A DNA stretch of 64,000 nt from the NCBI RefSeq assembly GCF_013407955.1, contig NZ_JACCBU010000001.1, positions 3,162,001 through 3,226,000 on the forward strand, given 5' to 3'. Position numbers and translations under genes: made by a program. Below are positions 15,983 to 25,058 of this stretch, one piece after another. Position 1 is the first letter of the stretch, and each line of letters starts with the position of its first letter. Source of the stretch: Microlunatus parietis. Its GTDB lineage: Bacteria > Actinomycetota > Actinomycetes > Propionibacteriales > Propionibacteriaceae. A model generated the notes under the pieces. It was not told the DNA's origin and made no database searches. It saw only the letters and a program-made list of their open reading frames with translations.

Positions 15983-16996
15983 TCACCCGCGGTCCCGGTC
16001 CCGCTCCGGGTGCCGGATCACCAGCGCGACTCCGGCCACGCAGACGATCATGGTCGCCAGTTCGAACAGGGTCGGCGGCGGCGCGCCGAGCAGGGTCTCG
16101 GCGAACCGGACCAGGAACGGGACCACCAGCGAGATCGAGGCCTTGAACACCGCGCCGCGGAGGTGGATCAACTGATGCTGCAGCACGTAGACCGGCACGT
16201 AGATCCCGACCCCGAGCAGCGCCAGCAGGCCCCAGTCCAGCCAGGTCAGTCGAGCCACGCCGCCGAGCTGGCCGGTGATCACCAGGAAGATGATCACGAC
16301 CAGGGTTCCGATGCCAAAGATCCCGGGCAGCAGGTCCAGCGGGTCGTGCCCCTTGGCCAGCCGCGCATAGTGCTGTCCGTACGCGGCGATGGCGATCACC
16401 GCCACCACCGAGGCGATCACCCCGGACAGCACGGTCGAGCTCGACAGGTCGGGCCGGAGCGCGAAGCTCGCGGTGACGAAGAGCACCGCGCCGGCCGACC
16501 CGGCCACGACGCCGACCACCGCCGGCCAACTGGTCCGCTTGCGGAAGAACAGCACGCCGATCAGCAGCGACAGGCACGGCGTCGTCGCCAGCAGCAGGTT
16601 CGGTACGGTCACGCCGACCAGCGAGATCGCCGTCAGCGAGCCGAGCGCGTAGATCGAGACGCCGAGCAGCCCGGACAACCCGAGCGACAGCGGCCGCTGC
16701 CGGAGCTGGTTGATCGAACGGCGCAGGGCGCCCTTGCCGCGGAAGGCCAGCAGGCACAGGCCGAGCGCGCTGAACGCCGACCGCCCGGCCGCCACCACGG
16801 CCGGGTCGGCTCGCCGTACCGCAAGATCCGAGACCAGCCAGGTCAGCGCGAGCAAGATCGCCAACGCGGCGCTGGTGATCAACGCCCGGGTCCACGACCC
16901 GCCGGTTCTTTCGTTTCCTGAGCCTGTCGAAGGGTTCGGGCCCGGTTCATCGGACCTGCCCTTCGACAAGCTCAGGGAGCGTTGTGGTTTCGCCAA
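15983..16996 (-). CDS. EamA/DMT-family transporter
   Basis: A 337-residue membrane protein with about ten hydrophobic helices in two EamA repeats, starting ALITSAALAILLALTWLVSD. It is probably an inner-membrane exporter of metabolites; the substrate is unknown. The start is uncertain. The TTG at 16996 directly adjoins the stop of the upstream oxidoreductase but yields an N-terminal tail (LSLSKG...PNPSTGSG) that is simply the translated palindromic repeat. Translation may really begin near the TTG before ITSAAL. It could be the last gene of the ROK operon or separated from it by the repeat hairpin. Confidence 0.75.
   Translation of the reverse strand: MAKPQRSLSLSKGRSDEPGPNPSTGSGNERTGGSWTRALITSAALAILLALTWLVSDLAVRRADPAVVAAGRSAFSALGLCLLAFRGKGALRRSINQLRQRPLSLGLSGLLGVSIYALGSLTAISLVGVTVPNLLLATTPCLSLLIGVLFFRKRTSWPAVVGVVAGSAGAVLFVTASFALRPDLSSSTVLSGVIASVVAVIAIAAYGQHYARLAKGHDPLDLLPGIFGIGTLVVIIFLVITGQLGGVARLTWLDWGLLALLGVGIYVPVYVLQHQLIHLRGAVFKASISLVVPFLVRFAETLLGAPPPTLFELATMIVCVAGVALVIRHPERDRDRG
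16917..16977. repeat. Pair of inverted CTGAGCCTGTCGAAGG repeats
   Basis: CCTGAGCCTGTCGAAGGG (16917-16934) and CCCTTCGACAAGCTCAGGG (16959-16977) face each other across 24 bases and can form a long hairpin. The pair sits between the dehydrogenase gene and the transporter body, so it may terminate or attenuate the operon, or protect mRNA ends. It is the same repeat as at 4691 and 26690. Confidence 0.75.
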
Positions 16997-18055
16997 CTAG
17001 ACCTGGATCTCCTTGCCTTCCGCGGCAGAGGTGTAGACGGCGTCCAGGATCTTCATCATCTCGGCGCCCTGCCAGACCGGGGCGATGCTCTCCGCCTCGC
17101 CCAGGCAGGCGGCGACGAAGTTCTCGATCTCGTGGCTGAAGCCGTCGTCGAGGTTGAACGTCTCGAAGCCGATCCGCGGCGTGACGTTGAGCACCGTCTC
17201 GTGCTTCTCGGTCGCGATCTGCAGCTTCGGCTCCAGGTCAGCGCCGCCCTTGTCGCCGTACACCGAGACGCTGAGCGAATCCTCGGTGGCGTGAAGCGAG
17301 AACGAGGACTCCATGATCAGCGACGCACCGTTGTCGAACCTGATCATGGCGTTGGCCATGTCCTCGACGTCGTTCAGGGTCGGGTCGTAGTCGGCGACCT
17401 TGTAGCGCGGCATGGTGGTGATGTTGGAGCGATTGCCGAGCTTCTCGTACGTGTTGGCGCTGACCGAGGTGACCCGCGGGTTGCCCATCAGATACCAGGC
17501 CAGGTCGATCACGTGGACGCCGATGTCGATCAACGGCCCGCCACCGGAGATGGACTTGTTGGCGAACCAGCCGCCGGGGTTGCCGACCCGGCGGATGCAG
17601 CTGGCCTTGCCGTAGTAGAGGTCGCCCAGCTCGCCGGCGTCGATAAACGACTTCAGCACCCGGCAGTTGGCCGAGTGCCGGCGCACGAAGCCGACCTGGA
17701 GCACGCGATCATGGGCGTTGACCACGTCCTCGAGCTTCTGCGCCTCCGCGTAGGTGCGGGTCATCGGCTTCTCGACCAGCACGTGCTTGCCGGCCTCGAT
17801 CGCGGCGGCGGCGAGTTCGGCGTGGGTGTTGTTCCAGGTGCAGATGCTCACCGCGTCGACGTCCTGGTCGGCGAACAGTTCGGCGGGATCACTGTAGGAG
17901 CGGGCAGCGCCCCACTGCTTGGCCACCGAGGTGGCCCGGTCGGCGTTGATGTCGCACACCGCGAGCAACTCGGCCCGCGGGTTGCCCTGGTAGGCCTTGA
18001 GGTGACAGCCGGCGATGCCGCCGGTGCCGACGACGCCGATCTTGACCTGCTGCAT
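16997..18055 (-). CDS. Gfo/Idh/MocA-family oxidoreductase
   Basis: A 352-residue NAD(P)-dependent sugar or polyol dehydrogenase. The Rossmann motif is VKIGVVGTGGIAGCHL, the catalytic Lys is in VLVEKPMTRT, and GGGPLIDIGVHVIDLAWYLMG carries the conserved Asp and His. Cofactor choice cannot be read safely. AAGGAGAA lies in front of the ATG. It follows a TIM-barrel isomerase and a ROK repressor on the same strand; such pairs typically oxidise and rearrange inositols, 3-keto-sugars or other cyclic sugars. Likely substrate-induced through the ROK repressor. Confidence 0.9.
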   Translation of the reverse strand: MQQVKIGVVGTGGIAGCHLKAYQGNPRAELLAVCDINADRATSVAKQWGAARSYSDPAELFADQDVDAVSICTWNNTHAELAAAAIEAGKHVLVEKPMTRTYAEAQKLEDVVNAHDRVLQVGFVRRHSANCRVLKSFIDAGELGDLYYGKASCIRRVGNPGGWFANKSISGGGPLIDIGVHVIDLAWYLMGNPRVTSVSANTYEKLGNRSNITTMPRYKVADYDPTLNDVEDMANAMIRFDNGASLIMESSFSLHATEDSLSVSVYGDKGGADLEPKLQIATEKHETVLNVTPRIGFETFNLDDGFSHEIENFVAACLGEAESIAPVWQGAEMMKILDAVYTSAAEGKEIQV

Positions 18056-18093
18056 GGTTCTCCTTGAATTCGGTGTCTGATGATCTTGCCGGG

Positions 18094-18978
18094 TCAGGCT
18101 TCGTCGTAGATCCGCTTGGCGTTGGCGACGCCGCGAGCGCAGCCGATCAGGCAGTCCTCGTGGCCCTCGAACTCGATCGAGGCATAGCCGTCGTACCCCG
18201 ACTCCTTGATCGACTTCGCGATGCTCCAGGTGTCCAGGTCGCCGTTGCCGACGATCGCGCCGCGCAGGTACTTCCCGCCCCGGCTGCGGAACCAGCCCTC
18301 GCCGGGGTTGCGGTCGGCCGGCCGGATGTAGAAGTCCTTGAAGTGCACGATCATCGCGTACGGAAGGTTGGCCGGCACCGCGACCGTCGAGTCCTCGTCG
18401 ACGCAGATGAAGTTGCCGACATCCAGCGTGGTCTTGAAGTTGGGCTCGTCGACGGCGTGCACGATCCGGCGCACCCGGTCGCTGGACTGGACGAAGAAGC
18501 CGTGGTTCTCCAGGCTGGTGGTGATGCCCTTGGTCGCTGCGTACTGGGCGATCTCCTTGCTGGCCTTGACGATCTTGGGCAGGGCCTCCTCGAAGGCCGG
18601 GGTGTCGTCGCCCTCGATGCCGGCATGCCGGACCACGTCGTGCCGCATCAGCTTGATGCCGAGCCGCTCGGCCAGATCGACGTGCGCCTTGACCCGCTCC
18701 ACCTCGACCGCGTTCTCGGTCTCGTCGCCGAGGAAGCTGGCGCCGATGGCCAGGTTGGACAGGGTCACGCCGCGGGTGGCGGCGTGCTCGGCGATCTTGT
18801 CGATGAAGCCGGGATCGCTGTCGGCGTTGGGCACCGGGCCGTCCGCGTTCGGGTAGATCGCGGCCAGTTCGAGGTGCTCGCCCTCGCTCTCGGCGACCCA
18901 GTCGATCACGTCGAACAGGGTCATCTCGCCGCTGCTGAGTTTCTGGTTGAAGCTGTAGGAGCTGAAGCCGAACTTCAT
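18094..18978 (-). CDS. Sugar phosphate isomerase/epimerase (xylose-isomerase-like TIM barrel)
   Basis: A 294-residue AP-endonuclease-2/xylose-isomerase-like barrel. Metal ligands are visible in TTSLENHGFFVQ (Glu, His), KTTLDVGNFICVDED (Asp), MIVHFKDF (His), and near the end in YASIEFEGHED (Glu). It begins MKFGFSSYSFNQKLSSG without a signal peptide. The ATG overlaps the ROK repressor stop by 4 bases (ATGA), so the two are translationally coupled. With the dehydrogenase downstream it probably forms a short catabolic module for a keto- or cyclic sugar (inference). Confidence 0.87.
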   Translation of the reverse strand: MKFGFSSYSFNQKLSSGEMTLFDVIDWVAESEGEHLELAAIYPNADGPVPNADSDPGFIDKIAEHAATRGVTLSNLAIGASFLGDETENAVEVERVKAHVDLAERLGIKLMRHDVVRHAGIEGDDTPAFEEALPKIVKASKEIAQYAATKGITTSLENHGFFVQSSDRVRRIVHAVDEPNFKTTLDVGNFICVDEDSTVAVPANLPYAMIVHFKDFYIRPADRNPGEGWFRSRGGKYLRGAIVGNGDLDTWSIAKSIKESGYDGYASIEFEGHEDCLIGCARGVANAKRIYDEA

Positions 18979-20162
18979 CTGATCATCCTCGTGTTCTCTC
19001 GGTGGGTGGTCGGGAGGTCGGCCCAGGAACTCCAGCGTGCCGGCACTCCCGGCACACCGACGATCTCGGCCGAACGGAATTCGAAAGCGGATCCGAGCGC
19101 ACCGCAGAGCGTGCCCTCGGTCGACAGGTGCGCGGCGGCGACGGCCGGCTTGTCGTCGGTCATCAGGTCGTGGTGGATGGCCGCGGTGAGCGGCTCGATC
19201 AAGGTGTCGCCGGCCTGGGAGAGCCCACCGCCGATGATGATCACCGACGGGTCGACGGTCAGGGCCAGGGTGGCGATCTTGGGCGCGATCTCCGCGCAGA
19301 AGGCCTTGATCTCGGCGGCCGCCCGCTGATCACCGGACCGGGCCAGGTCGAACACCTTCCGCCCCGTCCGTGCCGTACGCCAGCGCAGCCGGCCGCGGAC
19401 CGACGACTCGGTCCAGCGCATCCCGCGCAGGCTGCCCAGCTCGCCCGCCAGCCGATGCCGGCCCTGCAGGATCGCCCCGTTCATGATCAACGCCGCCGAG
19501 ATCCGGTGCCCCAGCTGGAGGAAGACCAGATCGTCGTCGTCGGAGCGCAGCCGCTGCTCGGCCAGCGCGGCCAGCTTGATGTCGTTCTCCACCAGCACCG
19601 GGCAGCCGAGCGACCGTTCCAGCCGGGCGGCGAGGTCGAGTCCGACCAGATCAGGCACCGCGAGGCTGCGGGCCACCCGGCCCGCGGCGTCCAGGATGCC
19701 CGGCACCCCGATGCCCACGGCGCGCAGCGCGCCCGGCTCGGCCGCGGAGTCGGCGAGTGCGTCCCGGACCGACTGCCGGATCGCGGTGATCCGGCCGGCT
19801 CCGGTGGTCCCGCTCAGCACCCTGGTCTCGGCCAGCCCGACCAGCCGGCCCGCCAGATCGGCTACCCAGGCCCGGACCCGGCGATCGCCGACGTCGATCC
19901 CGGCCACCCGGCCGACCTCCGGATCGAAGACGTACGCCCGCGCCGGCCGGCCTGCACCCGGTGCCTGCCGGGGGCCGGCGGACCGGACCGGACCGCTCCG
20001 GAGCAGGTCCGTGATCACGGCGTTGACCGTGGGGCGGGACAGCCCGGTCGCCACGGCGAGCTCGGCGATCGTCAACGGCCGCGCCTGATCCCGCAGTGCC
20101 GTCAGGCAGGCCGCCGCATTGGCCTGGCGGACGGCCGCGCCGGCGGGGTCCTCGGTTGACAC
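18975..20162 (-). CDS. ROK-family transcriptional repressor
   Basis: A 395-residue ROK protein. A winged helix-turn-helix (about residues 15-70, LTIAELAVATGLSRPTVNAVI) precedes a sugar-kinase-like domain with GIDVGDRRVRAWVADL, GIGVPGILDAAGRV and VENDIKLAALAE. The usual zinc-binding Cys cluster after GELG is missing: the segment reads HRLAGELGSLRGMRWTESSV, with no cysteines. The GTG at 20162 follows GGGAG and gives a typical ROK N-terminus; upstream in-frame codons run into the operator. It heads the isomerase/dehydrogenase operon and probably represses both the operon and itself through the palindrome just upstream. Confidence 0.85.
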   Translation of the reverse strand: MSTEDPAGAAVRQANAAACLTALRDQARPLTIAELAVATGLSRPTVNAVITDLLRSGPVRSAGPRQAPGAGRPARAYVFDPEVGRVAGIDVGDRRVRAWVADLAGRLVGLAETRVLSGTTGAGRITAIRQSVRDALADSAAEPGALRAVGIGVPGILDAAGRVARSLAVPDLVGLDLAARLERSLGCPVLVENDIKLAALAEQRLRSDDDDLVFLQLGHRISAALIMNGAILQGRHRLAGELGSLRGMRWTESSVRGRLRWRTARTGRKVFDLARSGDQRAAAEIKAFCAEIAPKIATLALTVDPSVIIIGGGLSQAGDTLIEPLTAAIHHDLMTDDKPAVAAAHLSTEGTLCGALGSAFEFRSAEIVGVPGVPARWSSWADLPTTHRENTRMIR

Positions 20163-20177
20163 GCACGCTCCCGTGAC

Positions 20178-20204
20178 GAATTGCGAAACCCGGTTTGCTA
20201 ATTC
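20178..20204. promoter_or_regulatory. Probable ROK operator
   Basis: A 27-bp inverted repeat, GAATTGCGAAACC and GGTTTGCTAATTC around a central C, with 10 of 13 arm positions matching. AT-rich TTTGCTAA half-sites in a GC-rich background are typical of ROK operators such as those of NagC and XylR. It lies 16-42 bases before the ROK start, so autoregulation is likely. Confidence 0.6.
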
Positions 20205-20430
20205 CAAGCCTCGCACCCGGCAGGCGCCCGGGTCAACCACTTCCGATCATCGATCCGGTCGCCGTCGACCCGAGTAGGCCCCAAGGGCAGGGCCTGGGCA
20301 CGGCAGGTTGCCCTGGCCGTCCGACTCACCGGTACCCAGGCGAGTCTGAGAAAGTTCGGTCGCGGTGACAACCGATCGGGCACTCTGTCCGTACAGGGTG
20401 CGTCGGGATGGTTGAACCGCGGGAGGAATC

Positions 20431-21540
20431 ATGAGGCGTTACGGCATCCGGAGGCGGCGTCCGCTGCCGTGGATCGTCGGTGTCCTGGCGCTGACCCTGG
20501 CTGCCGGGTGCGGGGTCGTTCCCGGCCTTCCCGCCGGCGGGCCCTGCCCGGCCGGCTGGCAGTCGGCGGTGCTCTGGTCGACCGAGGGTGGCTGGTACAG
20601 CCAGCTGGCCTACGTCACCGGGGACGGCCGGATCGAACGCCAGAACCTGCCGTACATCGGATTCTCGACCGCCTCGACTGCGGCCGTGGAGCAGTCCGGT
20701 CAGGACGCGATCATGGCCGCCGATGGTTCGCCCTATTTCGGCCCGAGGCACTTGATCACCATCGACACCGGCGTTTGCTCGGTCACCGGTCACGGCGTCG
20801 AGGAGTCCAGCGTCTGGAGCATCGAGACCCGTGGTCAGGAGGTCTACACGACGAACACGCTCAACTGGGAGGGTGTGATCCGGCGTCGCGACGCGGACCG
20901 GGCGGTGCTGGCCGAGATCGCGCTGGCCGGCGTGATCCCGACCAAACTGCTGGTTCACGGCGACCGCCTCTATGCGCTGGGCGCCAGTCTCGAGGACGAC
21001 CGGACGATGATGATCACGCTCGACGCGGACTCGCTGGTCGAGCTGGATCGGGTCGTGTTTCCCGAGCATGGCTCGCCGTACGCCGGCGCGATCATCGACG
21101 ATCGCCTCTACTATCCGGAGACCACCGTCAACGGCAGCGAGGGGACCCACCTGCGGGTGATCGACCTGAGGACCGGGCGACGTTCACGAGTTGATCTTGG
21201 CTCACCGGCTCCGTACCTCATGGTCGAGTCGGGTGAAGACCTCTACATCGGCCACACCTTCATGAACCCCGGGTACCGGGACCGGTCGGAGTATCGCTGG
21301 GTCTCGCGCTACGACACCCGGACCGGCAAGGTGGAGCGGTTCGACGTCGGCGGCGGCCTCGACATGATCGCGATCAAGGACCAGACGCTCTACGTGCTCA
21401 GCTCCCCCGAAGATCAGGAGACCACCACCCTCCGCGCGTTCGACCTGCCCGGCGTGACGCTGCGCAGCGAGGTGGTGGTCCCGAAGCCGACCGGGCCCGG
21501 CCACTACTACACCAGCGCGATCATTCTCGCGGGGAGTTGA
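20431..21540 (+). CDS. Lipoprotein, beta-propeller-like, function unknown
   Basis: A 369-residue predicted lipoprotein. The signal peptide IVGVLALTLAAGCGV carries a lipobox with Cys27 as the lipidated residue. The mature part shows repeated strand-rich units (SQLAYVTGDGRIERQ, TKLLVHGDRLYALGA, IIDDRLYYPE, AIKDQTLYVLSS) that look like propeller blades. It probably sits on the outer face of the membrane; no catalytic motif is visible. The ATG has GGGAGGAA 4-5 bases upstream. The 3' end overlaps the convergent reductase gene by 20 bases. Confidence 0.75.
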   Translation: MRRYGIRRRRPLPWIVGVLALTLAAGCGVVPGLPAGGPCPAGWQSAVLWSTEGGWYSQLAYVTGDGRIERQNLPYIGFSTASTAAVEQSGQDAIMAADGSPYFGPRHLITIDTGVCSVTGHGVEESSVWSIETRGQEVYTTNTLNWEGVIRRRDADRAVLAEIALAGVIPTKLLVHGDRLYALGASLEDDRTMMITLDADSLVELDRVVFPEHGSPYAGAIIDDRLYYPETTVNGSEGTHLRVIDLRTGRRSRVDLGSPAPYLMVESGEDLYIGHTFMNPGYRDRSEYRWVSRYDTRTGKVERFDVGGGLDMIAIKDQTLYVLSSPEDQETTTLRAFDLPGVTLRSEVVVPKPTGPGHYYTSAIILAGS

Positions 21541-22402
21541 TCATCAGGGTGTAGGTCGACACCGGCTCGCCTCGCTCCTCGCTGGCGGCGACGGCCTTGC
21601 GCCAGAAGCCTTGGGCCGTGTGCGAGAGCGTCGCGTCGACGCCGACCTCCTCACTGGCGTCGATCACGTGCTGCGCGCCCGCTTCCATCATCTTCAGCCC
21701 GGCCAGGGACGCCCAACCGCCGTTCTGGTTGGCGACCGAGAACTCCTCCATGAAGTACGGGAAGGCCGCGGCCGACCGCACGGCGTACGGGACGAACTGG
21801 GCGATGCTCTGGCCGGAGCGCTCGATCACCGCGGTCGCCTGGTCGAACGACAGCAACCACGGGTGGAAGATCGTCAGCAGGGCTTGGTAGAAGACCTGGG
21901 CCAGGCCGTCGTCCGGGCCGAGGTACTCCTGCGGGCTGAGCGGGCGCAGCAGCTCGGCATGAGCGTCGAAGACCTCCCGCGGACCGCTGTAGAAGATGTA
22001 CGACGCCGGATGAACGATGTTGTTCCCGGCCGACATCACGCCGCCGGAGAGGAACTCCGCACCATGATCACGAACCCAGGCGGCACCTTGGCGCGCCTTC
22101 TCCGGGGAGTCCGACGACAGGTTCGCGATCACCTTTCCCGCCAACCGGTCGGTGGCCTGGCCCAGCACGTCGTACATGGCGGCATAGTGGGTGAGGCTGA
22201 GGACCGTGACCAGGTTGGCGTCCAGCGCCTCCGCGACCGACCCGGCCCGCTTGGCGCCCAGCTCGACCATCTCCGTGATCTTGCCTTCGCTGCGATTCCA
22301 CACCGTCACCTCCACGCCCGCGTCCAGGAAGGCCCGAACCATGGCCTTCCCCATCGGGCCGAGGCCGATGACGGCGACGGAGCGCGCATTCTGTTCGGAC
22401 AT
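21521..22402 (-). CDS. NAD(P)-binding reductase, imine-reductase/beta-hydroxyacid-dehydrogenase-like
   Basis: A 293-residue enzyme with an N-terminal Rossmann domain (VAVIGLGPMGKAMVRAFLDAG, then VTVWNRSEGK) and an all-helical C-terminal half. ILVHPASYIFYSGP-type sequence (here NIVHPASYIFYSG) and YLGPDDGLAQVFYQALL are typical of imine reductases rather than 6-phosphogluconate-type enzymes, where a catalytic Lys would follow. The reaction is probably reduction of an imine or keto compound with NADPH. The ATG at 22402 follows AAGGGA. The divergent HxlR regulator 146 bases away probably controls it. Confidence 0.78.
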   Translation of the reverse strand: MSEQNARSVAVIGLGPMGKAMVRAFLDAGVEVTVWNRSEGKITEMVELGAKRAGSVAEALDANLVTVLSLTHYAAMYDVLGQATDRLAGKVIANLSSDSPEKARQGAAWVRDHGAEFLSGGVMSAGNNIVHPASYIFYSGPREVFDAHAELLRPLSPQEYLGPDDGLAQVFYQALLTIFHPWLLSFDQATAVIERSGQSIAQFVPYAVRSAAAFPYFMEEFSVANQNGGWASLAGLKMMEAGAQHVIDASEEVGVDATLSHTAQGFWRKAVAASEERGEPVSTYTLMINSPRE

Positions 22403-22548
22403 CGGGTGTCCCTTCCATTTCTCGTTCAGACGTTGATCAGGATCGGGCTCCATGATCAGCGGCTGCCGAGGCAACGGGGAAGACCGCACATCGAGGTGGG
22501 GTTACTTACCGCGAGGTCCGAAATCAGGTCAGGAGGGATACTGGCACC

Positions 22549-22899
22549 ATGAGCAGTGACACGGATCACGACGTCTGCGGCATGAGCGTCGCCATCGATG
22601 TCGTCGGCGGTAAGTGGCGGTTGCACCTGATCTGGGTGCTGGCGGCCGGCCCACAGCGTTTCGGCCAGATCCGCAAACTGCTGACCGGCGTCAGCGAGAA
22701 GGTCCTCGCCGCCAACCTGCGCCAGCTCGAAGCGAGCGGCGTGGTGCACCGGGAGGTCTACGCCGAGGTGCCGCCGCGGGTCGAGTATTCGCTGACGCCG
22801 CTGGGCCGGGAACTCGACGTCGCCCTCCGCCCGCTGGAGGCCTGGGGCGACAAGAACCGGCACGAGTTGCTGGGCAACCTGCTCGCCTCCGCCGGGTGA
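22549..22899 (+). CDS. HxlR-family transcriptional regulator
   Basis: A 116-residue winged-helix regulator: CGMSVAIDVVGGKWRLHLIWVL at the start, FGQIRKLLTGVSEKVLAANLRQLEASGVV as the recognition region and VEYSLTPLGREL in the wing, all standard HxlR signatures. Cys10 is at the position that senses redox or electrophile stress in several HxlR proteins. GGAGGGA precedes the ATG. It is divergent from the imine-reductase-like gene, the usual arrangement for a local regulator and its target. Confidence 0.92.
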   Translation: MSSDTDHDVCGMSVAIDVVGGKWRLHLIWVLAAGPQRFGQIRKLLTGVSEKVLAANLRQLEASGVVHREVYAEVPPRVEYSLTPLGRELDVALRPLEAWGDKNRHELLGNLLASAG

Positions 22900-22901
22900 C
22901 C

Positions 22902-22926
22902 CTGACCGGGTCCGTCGCCGGGTCAG
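22902..22926. terminator. Probable bidirectional terminator hairpin
   Basis: CTGACCGG (22902-22909) pairs with CCGGGTCAG (22918-22926) across an 8-base loop, between the ends of the convergent HxlR and dehydratase genes; it overlaps the last bases of the latter. Confidence 0.45.
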
Positions 22927-24680
22927 TGAGACTCGCGGCCGACCTTGGCGCCGCTGGAGCCGACCAGGAAGTCCAGGTCGGCGCCGGTGTCGGCCTGCAT
23001 CACGTGGTCGACGTACAACTTCTCCCAGCCGCGGGTCGGCGCAGCGGTTGACGAGTCGGCCGGTGCCGCGGCGCGGGCGGCGAGTTCCTCGTCCGAGACC
23101 TCGAGCACCAGGGTCCGGTTCGGTACGTCGAGCGAGATTAGATCGCCGTCCCGGACCAGGCCGAGCGGGCCACCGGCCGCCGACTCCGGTGACACGTGCA
23201 ACACGACCGTGCCGTACGCGGTGCCGCTCATCCGGGCGTCGCTGATCCGCACCATGTCCCGTACCCCTTGGCGAAGCAGCTTCTGCGGCAGCGGCATGTT
23301 GCCGACCTCCGGCATGCCCGGGTAGCCGCGCGGGCCACAGCCCTGCAGCACCATGATCGAATCCGGGGTGATGACCAGGTCCTCGTCGTCGAGTCGCGCG
23401 TGCAGGTCCTCGATGCTGTGGAAGACCACGGCCGGGCCGCGGTGAGTGAGCAACTCCGGCGACGCGGCGGACGGCTTGATGATCGCGCCGTTCGGGGCCA
23501 GATTTCCACGCAGGACAGCGATTCCGGCGTCCTCCAGAACCGGCTCGGTGACCGGCTTGATCACGTCGTCGTCATAGATCGGCCGGTCGCCGAGGTAGTC
23601 AACCAGCGGCTTGCCGGTGACCGTGATCGCCTCCGGCCGGAGCTGGTCCTTGAGCTGGGCCAGCACGGCGAGGACGCCGCCGGCCCGGAACAGGTCGTCC
23701 ATCAGATGCGTACCGGACGGCTGCAGGTTGGCCAGCAGCGGGATCCGCTGGCCGATCTCGTCGAAGTCGGCCAGGGTGAGGTCAACGCCGAGCCGACCGG
23801 CCAGAGCCAGCAGATGCACGACGGCGTTGGTCGAGCCACCGACGCCGGCGACCGCGACGATCGCGTTGTGGAACGCAGCCTTGGTCAGAATCTCACTCGG
23901 CCGGCGGTCCTCGCGCACCATCTCGATGATCAACTTGCCGGTCGCGTGCGACGTCGCCAGCAGCCGCGCGTCCGGCGCCGGGGTGCCCGCGACGCCGGGG
24001 ATGGTCATCCCGAGCGCCTCGGCCACCACCGCCATCGTCGAGGCGGTCCCCATCGTGTTGCAGTGGCCCTTGCTCCGGAGCATGGCCGACTCGGAGTCGG
24101 TGAACTCCTGCGCGGACATCACGCCGGCGCGGACGTCCTCGCTGAGCCGCCAGACATCGGTGCCGCAGCCGAGCGGCCGGCCCTTGAACGTGCCGGTCAG
24201 CGCTGGACCGCCCGGCACGACGACGGCCGGCAGGTCGACCGACGCGGCCGCCATCAGGAGTGACGGGATCGTCTTGTCGCAGCCGCCGAGCAGCACCAGC
24301 CCGTCGATCGGGTTGGCGCGGAACATCTCCTCCATCGCCATCGCGGCCATGTTGCGCCAGAGCATCGCGGTCGGCCGGACCAGCGTCTCGCCGAGCGACA
24401 CCACCGGCAGGTTGAGCGGCACCCCGCCCGCCTCCAAGATGCCGTCCCGAACGCTGCTGGCGACCTCGTTGAGGTGCAGGTTGCACGGGGTCAGGTCGGA
24501 CGCCGTGTTGGCGATCGCGATGTGCGGCTTCTCGCCGTCGAACGCGTCCACCGGGAGCCCCCGGCGCATCCAGGCCCGGTGGATGTAGCCGTCCCGATCC
24601 TGCCCGGCGTACCACTCCTGACTGCGTAGCGAAACCACGTCGCTTCCTCCACCATCGGACCCGATCTGCGCGGAACTCAC
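22923..24680 (-). CDS. IlvD/Edd-family sugar-acid dehydratase
   Basis: A 585-residue dehydratase. The iron-sulfur cysteines are in DLTPCNLHL, LGGCDKTIPS and KGHCNTMGTAS. The C-terminal half has VLQGCGPRGYPGMPEVG and MVRISDARMSGTAYG. The ending LYVDHVMQADTGADLDFLVG is typical of pentonate/hexonate dehydratases (arabonate, xylonate, gluconate) rather than of the branched-chain amino acid enzyme. It should convert an aldonic acid to the 2-keto-3-deoxy acid in the cytoplasm. GTG start; monocistronic. The exact sugar acid cannot be determined, but a lactonase (29784) and sugar dehydrogenases elsewhere in the window fit such a pathway. Confidence 0.87.
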   Translation of the reverse strand: MSSAQIGSDGGGSDVVSLRSQEWYAGQDRDGYIHRAWMRRGLPVDAFDGEKPHIAIANTASDLTPCNLHLNEVASSVRDGILEAGGVPLNLPVVSLGETLVRPTAMLWRNMAAMAMEEMFRANPIDGLVLLGGCDKTIPSLLMAAASVDLPAVVVPGGPALTGTFKGRPLGCGTDVWRLSEDVRAGVMSAQEFTDSESAMLRSKGHCNTMGTASTMAVVAEALGMTIPGVAGTPAPDARLLATSHATGKLIIEMVREDRRPSEILTKAAFHNAIVAVAGVGGSTNAVVHLLALAGRLGVDLTLADFDEIGQRIPLLANLQPSGTHLMDDLFRAGGVLAVLAQLKDQLRPEAITVTGKPLVDYLGDRPIYDDDVIKPVTEPVLEDAGIAVLRGNLAPNGAIIKPSAASPELLTHRGPAVVFHSIEDLHARLDDEDLVITPDSIMVLQGCGPRGYPGMPEVGNMPLPQKLLRQGVRDMVRISDARMSGTAYGTVVLHVSPESAAGGPLGLVRDGDLISLDVPNRTLVLEVSDEELAARAAAPADSSTAAPTRGWEKLYVDHVMQADTGADLDFLVGSSGAKVGRESH

Positions 24681-24749
24681 GCAGCACGCAGCCTACCGAC
24701 GCCGCTGCCGCCGGCCCCGTTCAGGTCCTGGTGTACGGAACGCCGATGA

Positions 24750-25058
24750 TCAGCGCTTCTCGCAGGCCACGCCGTCGTTGTCCCGATCAAGGTCCCGCTC
24801 GCCCTTGTACTTCTTCGGCTTGCCGTCGTTGTAGCTGTAGACCTTGCTGCTGACGGTGAAGTTCTTGACCGGCTTGGACTTGCCCTTGACCTTGTCCTTG
24901 GCGCCCTTCTTGGCCACGCCGTGCGGATAGACCTTGTTCAATGCCGCGCAGTTCTTGTACGACTTCGGCTTCGGAGCCGCGTCCGCCGGCAGCACCGTGG
25001 TCCCGGCCAGCAGGGCCGAGGCGGCCGCCAGCCCGATGAGCGCGCGCTTGATCCGCAT
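24750..25058 (-). CDS. Secreted Excalibur calcium-binding domain protein
   Basis: A 102-residue exported protein. A Sec signal peptide (MRIKRALIGLAAASALLAGT, cleavage near ADAA) is followed by the KNCAALNKVYPHGVAKKG segment and a C-terminal Excalibur motif DLDRDNDGVACEKR, whose Asp-rich loop binds calcium and whose Cys pairs with the upstream NC. Such proteins are small cell-surface factors of unknown role, sometimes fused to nucleases. The ATG at 25058 follows GAGGGA; the longer upstream frame has no ribosome site. Confidence 0.87.
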   Translation of the reverse strand: MRIKRALIGLAAASALLAGTTVLPADAAPKPKSYKNCAALNKVYPHGVAKKGAKDKVKGKSKPVKNFTVSSKVYSYNDGKPKKYKGERDLDRDNDGVACEKR

